Below, piece by piece: positions 24,016 to 33,170 of a DNA stretch of 51,696 nt; positions within the stretch are counted from its first letter, which is position 1, and each line of letters begins with the position of its first letter. The stretch lies in contig JAFSOA010000011.1 in NCBI GenBank assembly GCA_017447265.1, positions 1 through 51,696 on the forward strand. Reading direction: 5' to 3'. This stretch comes from Bacteroidales bacterium (GTDB taxonomy: Bacteria; Bacteroidota; Bacteroidia; Bacteroidales; UBA932). The position numbers were made by a program, and so were the translations under genes. The notes beneath the pieces are model-generated. The model saw only the letters and a program-made list of their open reading frames with translations, did no database searches and had not been told where the DNA came from.

Positions 24016-24045
24016 ACCTCAGCCTATTGGGTTGAGGTTTTTTTT
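24016..24045 (+). terminator. Intrinsic terminator after rpsU
   Basis: ACCTCAGCC pairs with GGTTGAGGT (one G-T pair) across a short loop, followed by a run of eight T. The -7 box of the next gene (24048-24055) starts directly after the T-run. Confidence 0.8.
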
Positions 24046-24047
24046 AT

Positions 24048-24055
24048 TATCTTTG
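24048..24055 (+). promoter_or_regulatory. -7 promoter box of the DUF362 gene
   Basis: TATCTTTG immediately downstream of the rpsU terminator, 17 nt before the ATG at 24073. Confidence 0.6.
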
Positions 24056-24072
24056 CTTCAAACCCATCATAC

Positions 24073-25206
24073 ATGGAAAAAGTCAAAGTTTTTTACACCG
24101 ACTTCCGTACAACGGCTTTCGGTGAGAGCATGCCTGCCAAATTGAAAAGGCTGGCCCGCAAAGCCGGCATCGCCGACATCGACATGAACGGCAAGTTCGT
24201 GGCCATCAAAATGCATTTCGGAGAACTGGGCAACGTCAGTTATCTTCGTCCCAATTACGCCAAGGCCGTCGTCGACCTGGTCAAGGAACTCGGAGGAAAG
24301 CCCTTCCTCACGGACTGCAACACCATGTACCCGGGCTTCCGCAAAAATGCCCTGGAGCATCTGGAGTGCGCCTGGGAGAATGGATTCACACCGCTCTCGG
24401 CCGGCTGTCCGGTGATCATCGCCGACGGCCTGAAAGGGACTGACGACATCGCCGTGCCGGTGGAAGGCGGGGAATACACGAAAGAGGCGCTCATCGGCCG
24501 CGCCGTCATGGACGCCGACGTGTTCATCAGCCTCACCCACTTCAAGGGGCATGAGATGACTGGGTTCGGCGGTGCCATCAAGAACATCGGCATGGGCTGC
24601 GGCTCACGCGCCGGAAAGAAGGACCAGCATTCCGCCGGAAAGGCCATGATCTACGAGGACAAGTGCCGCGGGTGCCGCCGCTGCCAGCGGGAATGCGCCA
24701 ACGGAGGTTTGGTGTTTGACGAGTCTGCCCGGAAGATGCACGTGGATGAGAACCACTGCGTAGGCTGCGGACGCTGTCTCGGCGCCTGTAATTTCGATGC
24801 GATCGACTTCGCCCAGAACCAGGCCATTTCCGTCCTCAACGCCAAGATGGCGGAATACACCCAAGCGGTCGTCAGCGGCCGGGATTGTTTTCACATTTCA
24901 CTCGTGCTGGACGTTTCGCCGTACTGCGACTGCCATGCCGAGAACGACGCGCCCATCCTGCCGGATATCGGCATGTTCGCGTCGAAAGATCCCGTGGCCC
25001 TCGACCAGGCCTGTGCGGACGCTTGCCTGAAAGCAGAGCCCCTGCGAAACTCGGTGCTTGATGACCACATGCACGCGCAGGGCTTCCACGATCACCACGA
25101 CCATTTCAAGAACACCACCCCCGAATCAGAGTGGGAAACCCAACTGATCCACGGGGAGAAAATCGGCCTCGGCAGCCGCCAGTACGAACTGGTCTTTATG
25201 AATTAA
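24073..25206 (+). CDS. DUF362 protein with two 4Fe-4S ferredoxin clusters
   Basis: 377 residues. The N-terminal DUF362 domain (about 1-190) contains KMHFGELGNVSYLRP, a Lys/His/Glu-rich centre and THFKGHEMTGFGGAIKNIGMGCGSRAGK (155-182). The ferredoxin part has two CxxCxxCxxxC sets, C198/C201/C204/C208 and C229/C232/C235/C239, enough for two 4Fe-4S clusters. A C-terminal segment with SKDPVALDQACADAC completes the usual family architecture. The cytoplasmic redox role is not established. It is a single gene with its own promoter, convergent with obgE 2 nt away. Confidence 0.88.
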   Translation: MEKVKVFYTDFRTTAFGESMPAKLKRLARKAGIADIDMNGKFVAIKMHFGELGNVSYLRPNYAKAVVDLVKELGGKPFLTDCNTMYPGFRKNALEHLECAWENGFTPLSAGCPVIIADGLKGTDDIAVPVEGGEYTKEALIGRAVMDADVFISLTHFKGHEMTGFGGAIKNIGMGCGSRAGKKDQHSAGKAMIYEDKCRGCRRCQRECANGGLVFDESARKMHVDENHCVGCGRCLGACNFDAIDFAQNQAISVLNAKMAEYTQAVVSGRDCFHISLVLDVSPYCDCHAENDAPILPDIGMFASKDPVALDQACADACLKAEPLRNSVLDDHMHAQGFHDHHDHFKNTTPESEWETQLIHGEKIGLGSRQYELVFMN

Positions 25207-25208
25207 GC

Positions 25209-26222
25209 CTACTCAGCAGCGTCGGCGTTGAGGGTGTTCCAGAGCAGATCTTTCAGCTCCGGGATGCCCTCGCCCGTCAGGGAGGAGATCAGGACGGAGG
25301 GGACTTTGCGCGGAAGATGCCGGCGAAGTTCGCGGCGGAGTTCCTCGTCAAGCATGTCGCACTTGGTAATAGCCACAACACGCTGCTTGTCAAGAAGTTC
25401 CGGATTGTAAAGCTTGAGCTCGCGCTGCAGGATGCGGTATTCGCCGGTGATATCCTTCGAATCGGCCGGGATCATGAATAGCAGCATCGCATTGCGTTCG
25501 ATGTGGCGCAGGAAGCGCAGGCCGAGGCCCTTTCCTTCGTGTGCGCCCTCAATGATGCCGGGGATGTCGGCCATCACGAACGAACGGTCGTCGTAGTAGT
25601 TTACGATGCCCAGTTGCGGCTCCAGCGTCGTGAAGGCGTAGTCTGCGATTTTCGGCTTGGCTGCCGACACGACCGAAAGGAGCGTCGATTTGCCCGCATT
25701 GGGGAAGCCCACCAGGCCCACGTCAGCCAACACCTTGAGTTCCAGAACGAACCAGCCCTCGACACCGGGTTCGCCCGGTTGCGCATAGCGGGGCGTCTGG
25801 TTGGTCGCGCTCTTGAAGTAATTGTTGCCCAGACCACCGCGGCCACCGCGCGCGAGAATCTTCTCTTCGCCGTCTTCCAATACTTCGAACAGCACTTCGC
25901 CCGTCTCGCCGTCGCGCGCCACGGTACCCAGCGGAACTTGCAGGATGATATCCGCTCCCTGTTTGCCGTGCTTGAGCTGGCCGCTGCCCGCGCCGCCATC
26001 CTCCGCCTTGATGTGCTTCTTGTACTTGAGGTGGATGAGCGTCCACATCTGCTTATTGCCGCGCAGGATGATGTGTCCGCCCCGGCCGCCGTCGCCGCCG
26101 TCCGGACCGCCTTTGGGCACATACTTGGCCCGGTGCAGATGCATCGACCCGTTGCCGCCGTCTCCGCTCTTGCAGAAGATGCGGACGTAGTCGATGAAAT
26201 TGGTACCTGTTTCGAAACTCAT
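25209..26222 (-). CDS. obgE: GTPase ObgE/CgtA
   Basis: 337 residues. A late 50S-assembly and stress-signalling GTPase. The Gly-rich Obg fold occupies residues 1-about 160 ([32 protein letters not shown]). The G domain follows: G1 [13 protein letters not shown]3 [17 protein letters not shown]4 TKCD, and G5 near the end ([16 protein letters not shown]). The optional C-terminal OCT domain is absent, normal for this group. It starts 5 nt after the ettA stop on the same strand and is the last gene of a four-gene operon. Confidence 0.95.
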   Translation of the reverse strand: MSFETGTNFIDYVRIFCKSGDGGNGSMHLHRAKYVPKGGPDGGDGGRGGHIILRGNKQMWTLIHLKYKKHIKAEDGGAGSGQLKHGKQGADIILQVPLGTVARDGETGEVLFEVLEDGEEKILARGGRGGLGNNYFKSATNQTPRYAQPGEPGVEGWFVLELKVLADVGLVGFPNAGKSTLLSVVSAAKPKIADYAFTTLEPQLGIVNYYDDRSFVMADIPGIIEGAHEGKGLGLRFLRHIERNAMLLFMIPADSKDITGEYRILQRELKLYNPELLDKQRVVAITKCDMLDEELRRELRRHLPRKVPSVLISSLTGEGIPELKDLLWNTLNADAAE

Positions 26223-26227
26223 AATCG

Positions 26228-27904
26228 TCAGTCTTTGAGTTTTTTGTATTTGAAGCGCCTGGGTTCTGCGGAGCCAAGGCGCATTTTTCTGTTGGCTTCG
26301 TACTCGGAGTAGGTACCTTCGAAGAAATAGACCTGCGAGTCTCCCTCGAAAGCGAGAATGTGGGTGGCGATACGGTCGAGGAACCAGCGGTCGTGCGACA
26401 CGACCACGGCGCAGCCGGCGAAGTTCTCAAGGCCTTCCTCCAGGGCACGGATCGTATTGACGTCCACGTCGTTGGTCGGTTCGTCGAGCAGCAGGACATT
26501 GGCGTTTTCTTTCAGCGTAAGGGCCAGGTGCAGGCGGTTGCGCTCACCGCCGGACAGCACGCCGCAGCGTTTCTCCTGGTCGGCGCCGGCGAAGTTGAAG
26601 CGCGAAATATAGGCGCGGGCATTTACCTCCCGGTTGCCCAGCTTCACATACTCGCTGTTTTCGGAAATCGTCTCATAGACCGTCAGGTCGGGGTCGATCT
26701 GCTTGTGCTGCTGGTCCACGTAGGCAATTTTCACGGTCTCCCCCACCTCGAAGGTTCCGGCATCCGGCTTCTCGTAACCCATGATCAGGCGGAAGAGCGT
26801 GGTCTTGCCGGCGCCGTTCGGGCCGATGACGCCCACGATGCCGGCCGGCGGCAGCGAGAACGTGAGGTTCTCGAAGAGTACCTTGTCGCCATAGGCCTTG
26901 GTAATGCCCTTGCATTCAATGACTTTATTGCCGAGGCGCGGTCCGTTGGGAATATAGATTTCAAGGCGTTCTTCCTTCTGTTTCGTATCTTCGTTGAGCA
27001 TCTTCTCGTAGGCGTTGAGTCGCGCCTTACCCTTGGCCTGGCGGGCTTTGGGGGCCATGCGAACCCACTCCAGCTCGCGCTCCAGGGTCTTGCGGCGCTT
27101 GCTCTCCTGCTTTTCTTCCATGGCCAGGCGTGCGCTCTTCTGCTCCAGCCAGGACGAGTAATTACCTTTCCAGGGAATGCCTTCGCCGCGGTCCAGCTCC
27201 AGGATCCAACCTGCCACGTTGTCGAGGAAATAGCGGTCGTGCGTCACGGCGATCACCGTGCCTTTGTATTGCTGCAGATGGGCTTCCAGCCACTGGATCG
27301 ATTCCGTGTCAAGGTGGTTCGTGGGCTCGTCGAGGAGCAGAACGTCCGGCTCGCGAAGCAGCAAGCGGCACAAGGCCACACGGCGCCGCTCACCCCCGCT
27401 GAGCGTTGCCACGGAGGCATCCGGATCGGGGCACTGCAGCGCGTCCATCGCGCGTTCCAGTTTGGCGTCGATGTCCCAGCCGCCGGCGTGGTCGATGGCT
27501 TCGGTCAGCTCGCCCTGGCGCTCGATCAGCGCATTCATCTGTGCATCGTCCATGGGCTCCATGAACTTCTGGTTGACTTCCTCGTATTCGCGCAGCAGGT
27601 CCATGACTTCCTGCACGCCCTCCTGCACCACTTCCAGCACGGTTTTGGACGGATCGAGCTTCGGTTCCTGCTCCAGGTAGCCCACGGTATAACCCGGCGC
27701 GAAGACCACTTCACCGTGCGTCGGCGTCTCGATGCCCGCGATGATTTTCATCACGGTCGATTTGCCGGCGCCGTTCAGGCCGATGATGCCGATCTTGGCT
27801 CCGTAGAAAAAGGAGAGATAGATGTCTTTGAGGATTACTTTGTTGTTGTGCGGCAGGATCTTGCTCACACCGTTCATCGAGAAGATGATCTTTTCGTCAG
27901 CCAT
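26228..27904 (-). CDS. ettA: ABC-F ATPase EttA (energy-dependent translational throttle)
   Basis: 558 residues with two ABC domains and no membrane spans. Binds the ribosomal E site and gates the first elongation step according to ATP/ADP. Domain 1: [36 protein letters not shown]. The linker includes the long charged arm and the [22 protein letters not shown] segment diagnostic of EttA. Domain 2: [35 protein letters not shown]. Both catalytic Glu residues are present. The gap to the upstream kinase gene is 33 nt without a recognisable promoter; operon membership is likely. Confidence 0.95.
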   Translation of the reverse strand: MADEKIIFSMNGVSKILPHNNKVILKDIYLSFFYGAKIGIIGLNGAGKSTVMKIIAGIETPTHGEVVFAPGYTVGYLEQEPKLDPSKTVLEVVQEGVQEVMDLLREYEEVNQKFMEPMDDAQMNALIERQGELTEAIDHAGGWDIDAKLERAMDALQCPDPDASVATLSGGERRRVALCRLLLREPDVLLLDEPTNHLDTESIQWLEAHLQQYKGTVIAVTHDRYFLDNVAGWILELDRGEGIPWKGNYSSWLEQKSARLAMEEKQESKRRKTLERELEWVRMAPKARQAKGKARLNAYEKMLNEDTKQKEERLEIYIPNGPRLGNKVIECKGITKAYGDKVLFENLTFSLPPAGIVGVIGPNGAGKTTLFRLIMGYEKPDAGTFEVGETVKIAYVDQQHKQIDPDLTVYETISENSEYVKLGNREVNARAYISRFNFAGADQEKRCGVLSGGERNRLHLALTLKENANVLLLDEPTNDVDVNTIRALEEGLENFAGCAVVVSHDRWFLDRIATHILAFEGDSQVYFFEGTYSEYEANRKMRLGSAEPRRFKYKKLKD

Positions 27905-27937
27905 AATGAATAGTCGGTTTTTAACGCGATGGGGGCA

Positions 27938-28573
27938 CTATATCAAATTGCGTTGTTTCATGAAATATCTGATCAGGTCGACGACCTTTTCTTCGTCGTC
28001 GCCGAGGCGGGAGGCATTGACGCACAGGTCGTAGCTGGCCGAATCGCCCCATTTCTTGAAAGTGTAGTAATTATAGTACTCAGCTCGTTTCCGGTCGCCG
28101 GTTTCGATGAAACGGCGCGCTTCTTCCTCGGTCTTGCCGCCTATCCGCATCAGGTTCCGCACCCGGCTTTTCAGGTCCGCCGCGATAAAGACCGTCACCA
28201 GCCGGGGCTCGTCGCGCAGGATGTAGTCGGCGCAGCGTCCCACGAAGATACAGTCTTCCTTGGCGGCGATCTTCTGCATCACTTCGCTCTGGATCTTGAA
28301 GAGCTGCTCCTCCGTCATCACGGTGTTCGTTCCGGCCCGGTTATACGCGCCGAACAGGGAGCGGAAACCCTGGAGCGCCGTGCGCATGCCCCGCGACGAA
28401 TGCTCGTCGCGCTGGGCGAAGCAAGCCTCGTCCAGGCCGCTTTCGCGCGCCACTTCGGCCAGCAGTTCCTTGTCATAGACCTTCAGGCCGAATTCCTGCG
28501 ACAGGCGCCGGGCCACGCCCAGTCCGCCTGCGCCGATCTGCCGTCCGATGGAAATAATCAGATGTGGTTCCAT
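27938..28573 (-). CDS. Cytidylate-kinase-like protein
   Basis: 211 residues of the Cytidylate_kin2 family. The N-terminal P-loop is ISIGRQIGAGG (about 7-17), a variant of the NMP-kinase loop. Then come YDKELLAEVARESGLD and the FVGRCADYILRD segment, and a lid-like region with GKTEEEARRFIETGDRKRAEYY. The substrate is presumed to be a pyrimidine monophosphate, but the family is poorly characterised and the true cmk is usually a separate gene. It begins 9 nt after the MATE transporter stop. Confidence 0.85.
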   Translation of the reverse strand: MEPHLIISIGRQIGAGGLGVARRLSQEFGLKVYDKELLAEVARESGLDEACFAQRDEHSSRGMRTALQGFRSLFGAYNRAGTNTVMTEEQLFKIQSEVMQKIAAKEDCIFVGRCADYILRDEPRLVTVFIAADLKSRVRNLMRIGGKTEEEARRFIETGDRKRAEYYNYYTFKKWGDSASYDLCVNASRLGDDEEKVVDLIRYFMKQRNLI

Positions 28574-28582
28574 ATCGCGTCA

Positions 28583-29992
28583 TTAGATTGTATCGGTTAC
28601 TTCAATGGGTTCAGGAATCTCCCGGGATTCAGCCACCGGCATGGCCGCCTGCTCCCGGCGGAAGTCCTTTTTAAGGCGGGCCAGCATGATTTCAGAGACA
28701 ATCAGCGCAGCCAGGTCGGAGGCCGGCATGCTGAACCACACGCCGTCCGCGCCAAACCAGACCGGCAGGATGGCCAGGAAGGGCAGCAGGAAAATCAGCT
28801 GGCGAGAGAGCGACAGGAAGATGGCCTTGTTGGCCATGCCGATGCTCTGGAAGAAGTTCGTGATGACCATCTGCCGTCCGATGATGAAGAAAATCAGCAC
28901 CGTAATGCGGAAACCATGCGCCGCCAGGCCGATGAGTTCCTCGTCGTGGGTGAAGAGCGACACCGCGGCCTGCGGGAAGAACATCCCCACGACAAAGCAG
29001 GTAAAGGTCACCAGCAGCGCCCATTTGACGGTCAGGCGCAACACTTCCAGCACGCGGTCGTACAGCCGCGCGCCATAATTGTAGCCGGCGATCGGCTGCA
29101 TGCCCTGACATAAGCCCATCACAATCATCAGGAACAGGAATACGAGCCGGTTCACAATGCCGTAGGCGCCAATGGCCAGGTCGCCGCCGTAGCGCTTGAA
29201 CTGGTTGTTGATGAAGATCACCACGAAACAGGAAGCCACGTTCATCAGGAAAGGTGCCATGCCGATGGCCAGGGAGCGCTTCGCAATGCCCCAGTCCAAT
29301 CCGAAAGTTTCGCGGGAGAGGTGCAGGAATTCACGTTTGTCGCAGATGATACGCATGATCCAGACCAGCGACACGCTCTGCGAGATGACCGTCGCAATGG
29401 CGGCGCCCTGGATGCCCATCTTGAACACGAAGATAAAAACCGGGTCCAGCAACATATTGAGCATCACCGTCAGGATGGTGGCGTACATCGCTTTCTGCGG
29501 ATGGCCCGATACGCGCACGATGGAATTCAAGCCAAAGTACAGGTGCGTGATGATGTTGCCGGCCAGGATGGGAATCATGTAGCTCCGGGCGTACGGGAGC
29601 GTGGCGTCGCTGGCGCCGAAGAAGCGCAGGATGGGATTGAGGAAGACCAAAGCGACCACCGAAAAGATGACACCGACCAGGACGTTCAGGATGAAGACGT
29701 TGCTGAGCACCTTCTTCGCCACGGGATAGTTCTTCTGGCCCAGCAGGACGGAGATCAGGGTGGCGCCGCCGACGCCGACGAGGGTGCCGAAAGCGGCCGA
29801 CAGGTTCATCAGCGGAAAGGTCAGCGCGAGGCCGGAGATGGCCATCGGTCCGCAGCCCTGCCCGATGAAGATGCTGTCCACCATATTGTAGAGCGAGGAG
29901 GCGGTCATCGCGATGATGGCCGGCATGGCATACTGCTTCAGCAGTTTGCTGATCTTCTCGGTACCAAGTTCAAGGGGAATGTTTTCTGCCAT
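28583..29992 (-). CDS. MATE-family efflux transporter
   Basis: 469 residues from the ATG at 29992. Twelve hydrophobic segments are readable. The N-terminus KISKLLKQYAMPAIIAMTASSLYNMVDSIFIGQG is characteristic of the bacteroidete NorM/DinF-like MATE type, exporting cationic compounds with Na+ or H+. The C-terminal tail is cytoplasmic and Arg/Glu-rich. The promoter box at complement 29999-30006 is 6 nt before the ATG. It leads the operon MATE-kinase-ettA-obgE. Confidence 0.9.
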   Translation of the reverse strand: MAENIPLELGTEKISKLLKQYAMPAIIAMTASSLYNMVDSIFIGQGCGPMAISGLALTFPLMNLSAAFGTLVGVGGATLISVLLGQKNYPVAKKVLSNVFILNVLVGVIFSVVALVFLNPILRFFGASDATLPYARSYMIPILAGNIITHLYFGLNSIVRVSGHPQKAMYATILTVMLNMLLDPVFIFVFKMGIQGAAIATVISQSVSLVWIMRIICDKREFLHLSRETFGLDWGIAKRSLAIGMAPFLMNVASCFVVIFINNQFKRYGGDLAIGAYGIVNRLVFLFLMIVMGLCQGMQPIAGYNYGARLYDRVLEVLRLTVKWALLVTFTCFVVGMFFPQAAVSLFTHDEELIGLAAHGFRITVLIFFIIGRQMVITNFFQSIGMANKAIFLSLSRQLIFLLPFLAILPVWFGADGVWFSMPASDLAALIVSEIMLARLKKDFRREQAAMPVAESREIPEPIEVTDTI

Positions 29993-29998
29993 AGTCAG

Positions 29999-30006
29999 CA
30001 AAGATA
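29999..30006 (-). promoter_or_regulatory. -7 promoter box of the MATE-ettA-obgE operon
   Basis: TATCTTTG on the reverse strand, 6 nt before the ATG at 29992. It decides this start over an upstream in-frame codon at 30061. Confidence 0.6.
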
Positions 30007-30159
30007 CGAATAAAATCGGATTTACGCGCGTGGAAACTATCATCCTGACAATCAGGCACAACCCGGAAACCGTATGCGCGCTTTTACGCAGACGTTTTTG
30101 AGTAATTCGCTGAAAAACAGTTTGTTGTTTTCCACAAGTTTTGTATCTTTAGGCTCGTT

Positions 30160-31515
30160 ATGACCGGCCTGTCCCTCATCATCGCCTTTGTCGTGGCCAT
30201 TGTGGCCATGATCCTGCTCATCTCGAAGCTGAAGGTGCATCCCTTCCTGGCCATCCTGCTCATTTCGCTGGTGCTGGCCTTGCTGGCCGGGATTCCGCTC
30301 CGGCAGGTGCCGGGCGTCATCGGCGCCGGGTTCGCCGGGACATTTACTTCCATCGGTATCGTCATCATTTTGGGCGCTTTCATCGGGGCTGTGCTGGAAA
30401 AGACGGGGGCGGCGCTCAAACTGGCCGACCTGGTCATCCGGCTGGTCGGGCAGAAGCGGCCGGCGCTGGCCATCGAACTGATGGGCTGGATCGTGTCGAT
30501 CCCCGTGTTCTGCGACAGCGGCTTCGTAATCCTCGATCCGATCCGCCGGGCGATGGCCCGCCGGACCGGCGCTTCGAGCGTCACCATGACGGTCTGCCTG
30601 TCCTGCGGCCTCTATGTAGCCCATGTCTTCATCCCGCCCACGCCCGGTCCGCTGGCCGCAGCCCAGGCGCTCGGGCTGGAGAACAACCTGCTGCTGGTCA
30701 TCGGCATCGGCATCCTCTGCTCGATTCTCCCGCTCACCGCGGGCTACCTCTTCGCCCGACATATCGGCCGGAAAGTCAAAAGCGAAGATGAATCCGACAG
30801 CGCCCGGACCGTCCAGACTTATGAAGAACTCAAGGCCGGGTTCGGGAAACTGCCTTCGGCGGTCTCCGCCCTTGCGCCACTGGTGGTCCCAATTCTCCTG
30901 ATGGCGCTCTCTTCGGTCGTTTCCATGATGCATGCGACGGGCTGGGGTGCCGATCTCTGCCTCTTCCTCGGAACACCGATCATGGCACTGGCCGTAGGCG
31001 CCGTGCTGGCCATCTGCCAGCTTTTCGGCGCCGGCAAAGGCAGTGATTTCTATCCGTTGACCAACGACACGCTGAAGACGGTCGGCCCCATCCTCTTCGT
31101 TACCGCTGCCGGCGGCGTGCTGGGCAAGGTCATCGCATCGTCCGATATGGTGAATTACATCACGGCACACACGGATACTTTCCGGAGCATCGGCATCTTC
31201 TTCCCTTTCCTGCTGGCTGCCATTCTCAAGACGGCGCAGGGATCGTCCACGGTCGCCATTACCACGACGGCAGGGATCGTCGCACCGCTGCTGGGTGCCC
31301 TCGGTCTTGCCGCCCCGGTCGATGCTGCCCTGGTCGTGGTGGCCATCGGCGCCGGCGCCATGACGGTATCCCACGCCAACGATTCCTATTTCTGGGTCGT
31401 CACCAGTTTCGGCAAACTGCTGGTCAACGACGGTTACCGGACCCAAACCCTGATGACCCTGGTCATCGGCCTGGCCTCGATGGTCGAAGTCTTCCTGCTC
31501 AAACTCATTCTCTAA
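30160..31515 (+). CDS. GntP-family gluconate/organic-acid:H+ symporter
   Basis: 451 residues, about 12-14 hydrophobic helices. Diagnostic segments are VIILGAFIGAVLEKTGAA, IVSIPVFCDSGFVIL and YVAHVFIPPTPGPLAAA, all typical of GntP/GntT permeases for gluconate or related sugar acids, and MTVSHANDSYFWVV near the C-terminus. The substrate within the family is not determinable. A weak -7 box (TATCTTTA) stands about 10 nt before the ATG. The next small membrane gene begins 12 nt after the stop, so the two may be co-transcribed. Confidence 0.88.
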   Translation: MTGLSLIIAFVVAIVAMILLISKLKVHPFLAILLISLVLALLAGIPLRQVPGVIGAGFAGTFTSIGIVIILGAFIGAVLEKTGAALKLADLVIRLVGQKRPALAIELMGWIVSIPVFCDSGFVILDPIRRAMARRTGASSVTMTVCLSCGLYVAHVFIPPTPGPLAAAQALGLENNLLLVIGIGILCSILPLTAGYLFARHIGRKVKSEDESDSARTVQTYEELKAGFGKLPSAVSALAPLVVPILLMALSSVVSMMHATGWGADLCLFLGTPIMALAVGAVLAICQLFGAGKGSDFYPLTNDTLKTVGPILFVTAAGGVLGKVIASSDMVNYITAHTDTFRSIGIFFPFLLAAILKTAQGSSTVAITTTAGIVAPLLGALGLAAPVDAALVVVAIGAGAMTVSHANDSYFWVVTSFGKLLVNDGYRTQTLMTLVIGLASMVEVFLLKLIL

Positions 31516-31527
31516 ACGCGCTTTGTG

Positions 31528-31926
31528 ATGGCTTCCTTCAAAGAGTTGATGAAAGATAAAAATGAAAGACAGGCCATTCTGATTCTGGTCTCCGTCTGCC
31601 TGGCGCTTGTCGGGATTGCCGTCATCGCCATCATCCCCCAAGTCCAGTCTTTCTTCCTCCGGCTCCTGACCGGCGGAAAGGGACTCCTCTATCTGCTGGC
31701 CGCCGGCATACTGCTCACCGGCTGGTTCCTGATCCTCGGCGTTCGAGGAAAGGCCTTTCGCTACGCATTGCTGATTCTGGTATTTACCCTTCTATGCCTC
31801 TGGCTGGCCATCAACATAGACCTGGTCTGGAACTCGATGGTGCACACCATCGGTCTCTGGTCCACCATCATCATCGTCCTGTTGGGCGCCATCGGCGTCT
31901 GGCTCATCATCTGGATGTTCCTCTAG
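31528..31926 (+). CDS. 132-residue four-span membrane protein, unknown
   Basis: A charged N-terminal stretch (KELMKDKNERQ) followed by four hydrophobic helices (about residues 17-40, 51-70, 78-95 and 105-130). No family is recognised. ATG at 31528 was preferred over GTG at 31525, which is in frame and one codon upstream. It follows the GntP permease gene closely and overlaps the convergent UDG-family gene by 20 nt. Confidence 0.65.
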   Translation: MASFKELMKDKNERQAILILVSVCLALVGIAVIAIIPQVQSFFLRLLTGGKGLLYLLAAGILLTGWFLILGVRGKAFRYALLILVFTLLCLWLAINIDLVWNSMVHTIGLWSTIIIVLLGAIGVWLIIWMFL

Positions 31927-32512
31927 TCCACAGTCTACGGTAGAAATCCGCTTTCCGCTCGAGGGCGAGCGGATAGGCGCGGGATGTGGAAGGCATCCGC
32001 CAGAATGTCAGGGTGCGGCCGGCCGCCTCGGCCGCCGTCAGAGGCTCGCCGATTTCGATTTCGACGGATCCGCCGACAGGCGGTTCGGCGCAGCCGAAGG
32101 TTTCGACGATGACGTCGGTAGCTTTCTGGCAGGTAGTAACCAGCGTCCGACAGGCAGGGATGCGGGCCAGCAGGGCCGGAATATCGGTCGGCGTCACCAC
32201 TTCGAGGAATTTGTCGGAAGCGTTGTCCTTGAGGCGCCGGACTTCACAGGCCGTATCGTAGAGCGCCAGCCCCTTCTCACGGCAGAAAGCCTCCACCTGT
32301 GCCTGGTCAAATCGCTTTTGGCCAGGGACGGCGAAATGATCCTTGTCTCCGAAAAACAACAAACCCATCACCCGCCAGAAATCGTTGTTCCAGTTCGGAT
32401 AATAAAACGGCATCGACCACCGCTTCGGCTGCGGCGGAAAACTGCCCAGGAAAAGAATGCGGGCATTCTCCGGCAGGAAGGGTTCGAAAGGATGTCGTTC
32501 AGTTTCCATCAT
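31907..32512 (-). CDS. Uracil-DNA glycosylase superfamily protein
   Basis: 201 residues. The N-terminus has NARILFLGSFPPQPKRWSMPFYYPNWNNDFW, which matches motif 1 of bacteroidete UDG-like proteins related to the Mug/TDG branch. GLALYDTACEVRRLKDNASD follows, and a C-terminal WRMPSTSRAYPLALERK replaces the usual HPSPL loop. It is probably a base-excision repair glycosylase or relative; the active centre differs from classical Ung, so activity is uncertain. The start overlaps the stop of the upstream membrane gene by 14 nt. Confidence 0.75.
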   Translation of the reverse strand: MMETERHPFEPFLPENARILFLGSFPPQPKRWSMPFYYPNWNNDFWRVMGLLFFGDKDHFAVPGQKRFDQAQVEAFCREKGLALYDTACEVRRLKDNASDKFLEVVTPTDIPALLARIPACRTLVTTCQKATDVIVETFGCAEPPVGGSVEIEIGEPLTAAEAAGRTLTFWRMPSTSRAYPLALERKADFYRRLWTRGTSR

Positions 32513-32993
32513 CTGTTGTATCTGGCTGCGGCGGCAGCGGCTGCGACCGCCGCTCCCGCCACCATCGAATGAGAAAACGGATGCCGGCCGAAAGCAGGCC
32601 CGGCCCCAGGCCGCAGTAGAACCAGGCGAAAAAAGACGTCGGAATCCCAGGGATATGCTTCAGCGTGATGCCCAGTCCGATCATGAAGGCGATAATCAGA
32701 TACCCTTTCAGACTGAAGGTCTTGAACACCGAGGTTCTCGCTTCCGGCATGGCCAGGATCCGCGCCGAGTATTTGCCGACAACTCCGGTAAACATCCAGT
32801 AGAATCCCGCAAACACCAGCAGCGACAGCGGCACCATCCAACCCCAAGCCGCCGTTCCATTCGACGCAACCGCTTCGCCCACCGCTCCCAGCCGCATATA
32901 GCTGGCGACGCCCGTCACCAGAATCTTCGTCCCGATGGCCGTCCACAACACCCCGTTCACTGCCAGCAGTCCTTTTGTCGGTATCTTGCACAT
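32499..32993 (-). CDS. 164-residue membrane protein, unknown
   Basis: Four likely membrane helices (about residues 8-33, 50-73, 94-112 and 118-140) and an Arg-rich, Pro-rich tail (RWWRERRSQPLPPQ). No family is recognised. The -7-like box TATCTTTA at complement 33000-33007 is 6 nt before the ATG. It overlaps the UDG-family gene by 14 nt, suggesting a two-gene operon. The structured repeat A begins 43 nt upstream of its start. Confidence 0.65.
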   Translation of the reverse strand: MCKIPTKGLLAVNGVLWTAIGTKILVTGVASYMRLGAVGEAVASNGTAAWGWMVPLSLLVFAGFYWMFTGVVGKYSARILAMPEARTSVFKTFSLKGYLIIAFMIGLGITLKHIPGIPTSFFAWFYCGLGPGLLSAGIRFLIRWWRERRSQPLPPQPDTTDDGN

Positions 32994-32999
32994 AATACG

Positions 33000-33007
33000 T
33001 AAAGATA
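33000..33007 (-). promoter_or_regulatory. -7-like box of the membrane/UDG operon
   Basis: TATCTTTA differs from TAnnTTTG only at the last base and is positioned like the other boxes, 6 nt before the ATG at 32993. Confidence 0.45.
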
Positions 33008-33035
33008 CTCATAATTACGCACCCCGCCAAATTTT

Positions 33036-33148
33036 CCGCTGCAACGGACGCAATTGACTGACAGCCGATTACGCAAGTTGATCCCCCTCAAAAACAAGGG
33101 GATCAACCCGTGCAATTCACTGATTTACTGATGCGTACATTGCAGCGG
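33036..33148. repeat. 113-bp nested inverted repeat A (REP-like)
   Basis: Outer arms CCGCTGCAA (33036-33044) and TTGCAGCGG (33140-33148) enclose an inner 10-bp perfect stem GTTGATCCCC (33077-33086) / GGGGATCAAC (33098-33107). The element is 113 bp and 89/113 identical without gaps to repeat B at 34595-34707, in the same orientation. The conserved 3' part CTGATTTACT.ATGCGTACATTGCAGCG is the best preserved. The right end abuts a T-run, so the outer stem could also act as a terminator. It lies between a reverse-strand membrane gene and the metallophosphoesterase. Confidence 0.85.
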
Positions 33149-33157
33149 TTTTTTTCG

Positions 33158-33165
33158 TATTTTTG
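33158..33165 (+). promoter_or_regulatory. -7 promoter box of the metallophosphoesterase
   Basis: TATTTTTG fits the consensus and ends 5 nt before the ATG at 33171, 10 nt after the end of repeat A, so the repeat occupies the upstream promoter region. Confidence 0.5.
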
Positions 33166-33170
33166 TCATT

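Noticed and set aside
30052-31641. A 529-codon reverse-strand frame over the GntP permease
   Set aside because: It is antisense to a well-conserved permease and consists of Asp/Gly/Gln/His-rich sequence without domains.
33149-33156. T-run after repeat A as a dedicated terminator
   Set aside because: The outer arms are about 95 nt apart, so the fold is not a compact terminator; the element is better explained as one copy of a repeat that also occurs without a T-run.
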